6,120 bases of DNA from Oscillibacter sp. (GTDB taxonomy: Bacteria > Bacillota > Clostridia > Oscillospirales > Oscillospiraceae), in the NCBI GenBank assembly GCA_020025475.1, contig JAHHSA010000076.1:1-6120 (forward strand), read 5' to 3'. The notes under the pieces were generated by a model, which saw only the letters and a program-made list of their open reading frames with translations, did no database searches and had not been told where the DNA came from. The position numbers and the translations under genes are program-made. Positions 6,038 to 6,120 of this stretch are shown here, one piece after another (within the stretch, counting starts at the first letter, position 1; the number at the start of each line of letters is the position of its first letter).

Positions 6038-6064
6038 CGGCGTGACTTCGGTCACGCCGTTTTT
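6038..6064 (+). terminator. Intrinsic terminator of the PpiC-type lipoprotein gene
   Basis: A perfect 9-bp stem, CGGCGTGAC (6038-6046) with GTCACGCCG (6051-6059), is closed by a stable C(TTCG)G tetraloop and followed by TTTTT (6060-6064). It lies about 95 bases after the stop codon, behind the repeat element. On the opposite strand the stem is not followed by a T-run, so it should act rightward only. Confidence 0.92.
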
Positions 6065-6120
6065 CCATTTCTGAGCTCCTCCAGAGGGATGAATCGGATA
6101 CCATGATTCTTCATGTGGAC
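6052..6120 (-). CDS. Possible C-terminal end of a convergent gene (partial)
   Basis: Read leftward from the window edge, one frame stays open for 22 codons, including GIRFIPLEELRNGKTA, and ends in TGA at 6054-6052. The residue mix (charged and aliphatic, ending basic) and G/C at 13 of 22 third positions look like ordinary coding sequence of this genome, but the stretch is very short. If real, its last codons and stop lie inside the terminator of the foldase gene, a tight convergent arrangement. No family can be named from these residues. It could be a chance open frame. Confidence 0.4.
   Translation of the reverse strand, partial: VHMKNHGIRFIPLEELRNGKTA

Overview
The window looks like a chromosomal segment from a moderately GC-rich Gram-positive anaerobe, most likely a Clostridia member of the Oscillospiraceae/Ruminococcaceae type. 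This is inferred from strong AAGGAG-type ribosome binding sites before every gene, two lipoprotein signal peptides, a PrsA/PpiC-like extracytoplasmic foldase typical of Bacillota, and GC-rich coding sequence set against a clearly AT-rich divergent intergenic region. No rRNA, tRNA, CRISPR array, integrase or transposase is visible.

Left two thirds (minus strand, 71-4339): one operon reading right to left, tctC - tctB - tctA - amidohydrolase. The first three genes encode a complete tripartite tricarboxylate transporter (TTT): a lipid-anchored Bug-type solute-binding protein, a small four-helix membrane subunit and a large twelve-helix permease. The fourth gene, 4 bp after tctA, encodes a cytoplasmic metal-dependent amidohydrolase of the imidazolonepropionase-like type with all expected metal ligands. 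The simplest reading is an uptake-and-hydrolysis cassette for a carboxylated amide, peptide-like or cyclic-imide compound. The substrate cannot be read from the sequence. A 12-bp perfect hairpin without a U-tract lies between tctC and tctB and may raise the amount of binding protein relative to the membrane subunits.

Centre (4340-4872): a 533-bp AT-rich divergent intergenic region with no convincing gene. It holds a candidate promoter for the transporter operon, a 23-bp perfect inverted repeat just upstream of it, a cluster of GAAAC/GTTTC motifs, a 9-bp inverted repeat, and a good extended -10 promoter for the rightward gene with a palindrome just upstream of its -35 box.

Right third (plus strand, 4873-5943): a lipoprotein with a parvulin (PpiC) peptidyl-prolyl isomerase domain and an unusual Pro/Glu/Thr-rich C-terminal tail, ending at an intrinsic terminator with a UUCG loop (6038-6064). 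The last 69 bases may hold the 3' end of a convergent gene that runs into this terminator.

The most unusual item is a 47-column repeat (41 identical positions). One copy lies just after the amidohydrolase stop codon (minus strand, 46-1, cut by the window edge) and one just after the foldase stop codon (plus strand, 5980-6026). Both copies are sense-oriented in the 3' untranslated region of unrelated genes, which suggests a dispersed 3'-UTR element or structured RNA family.
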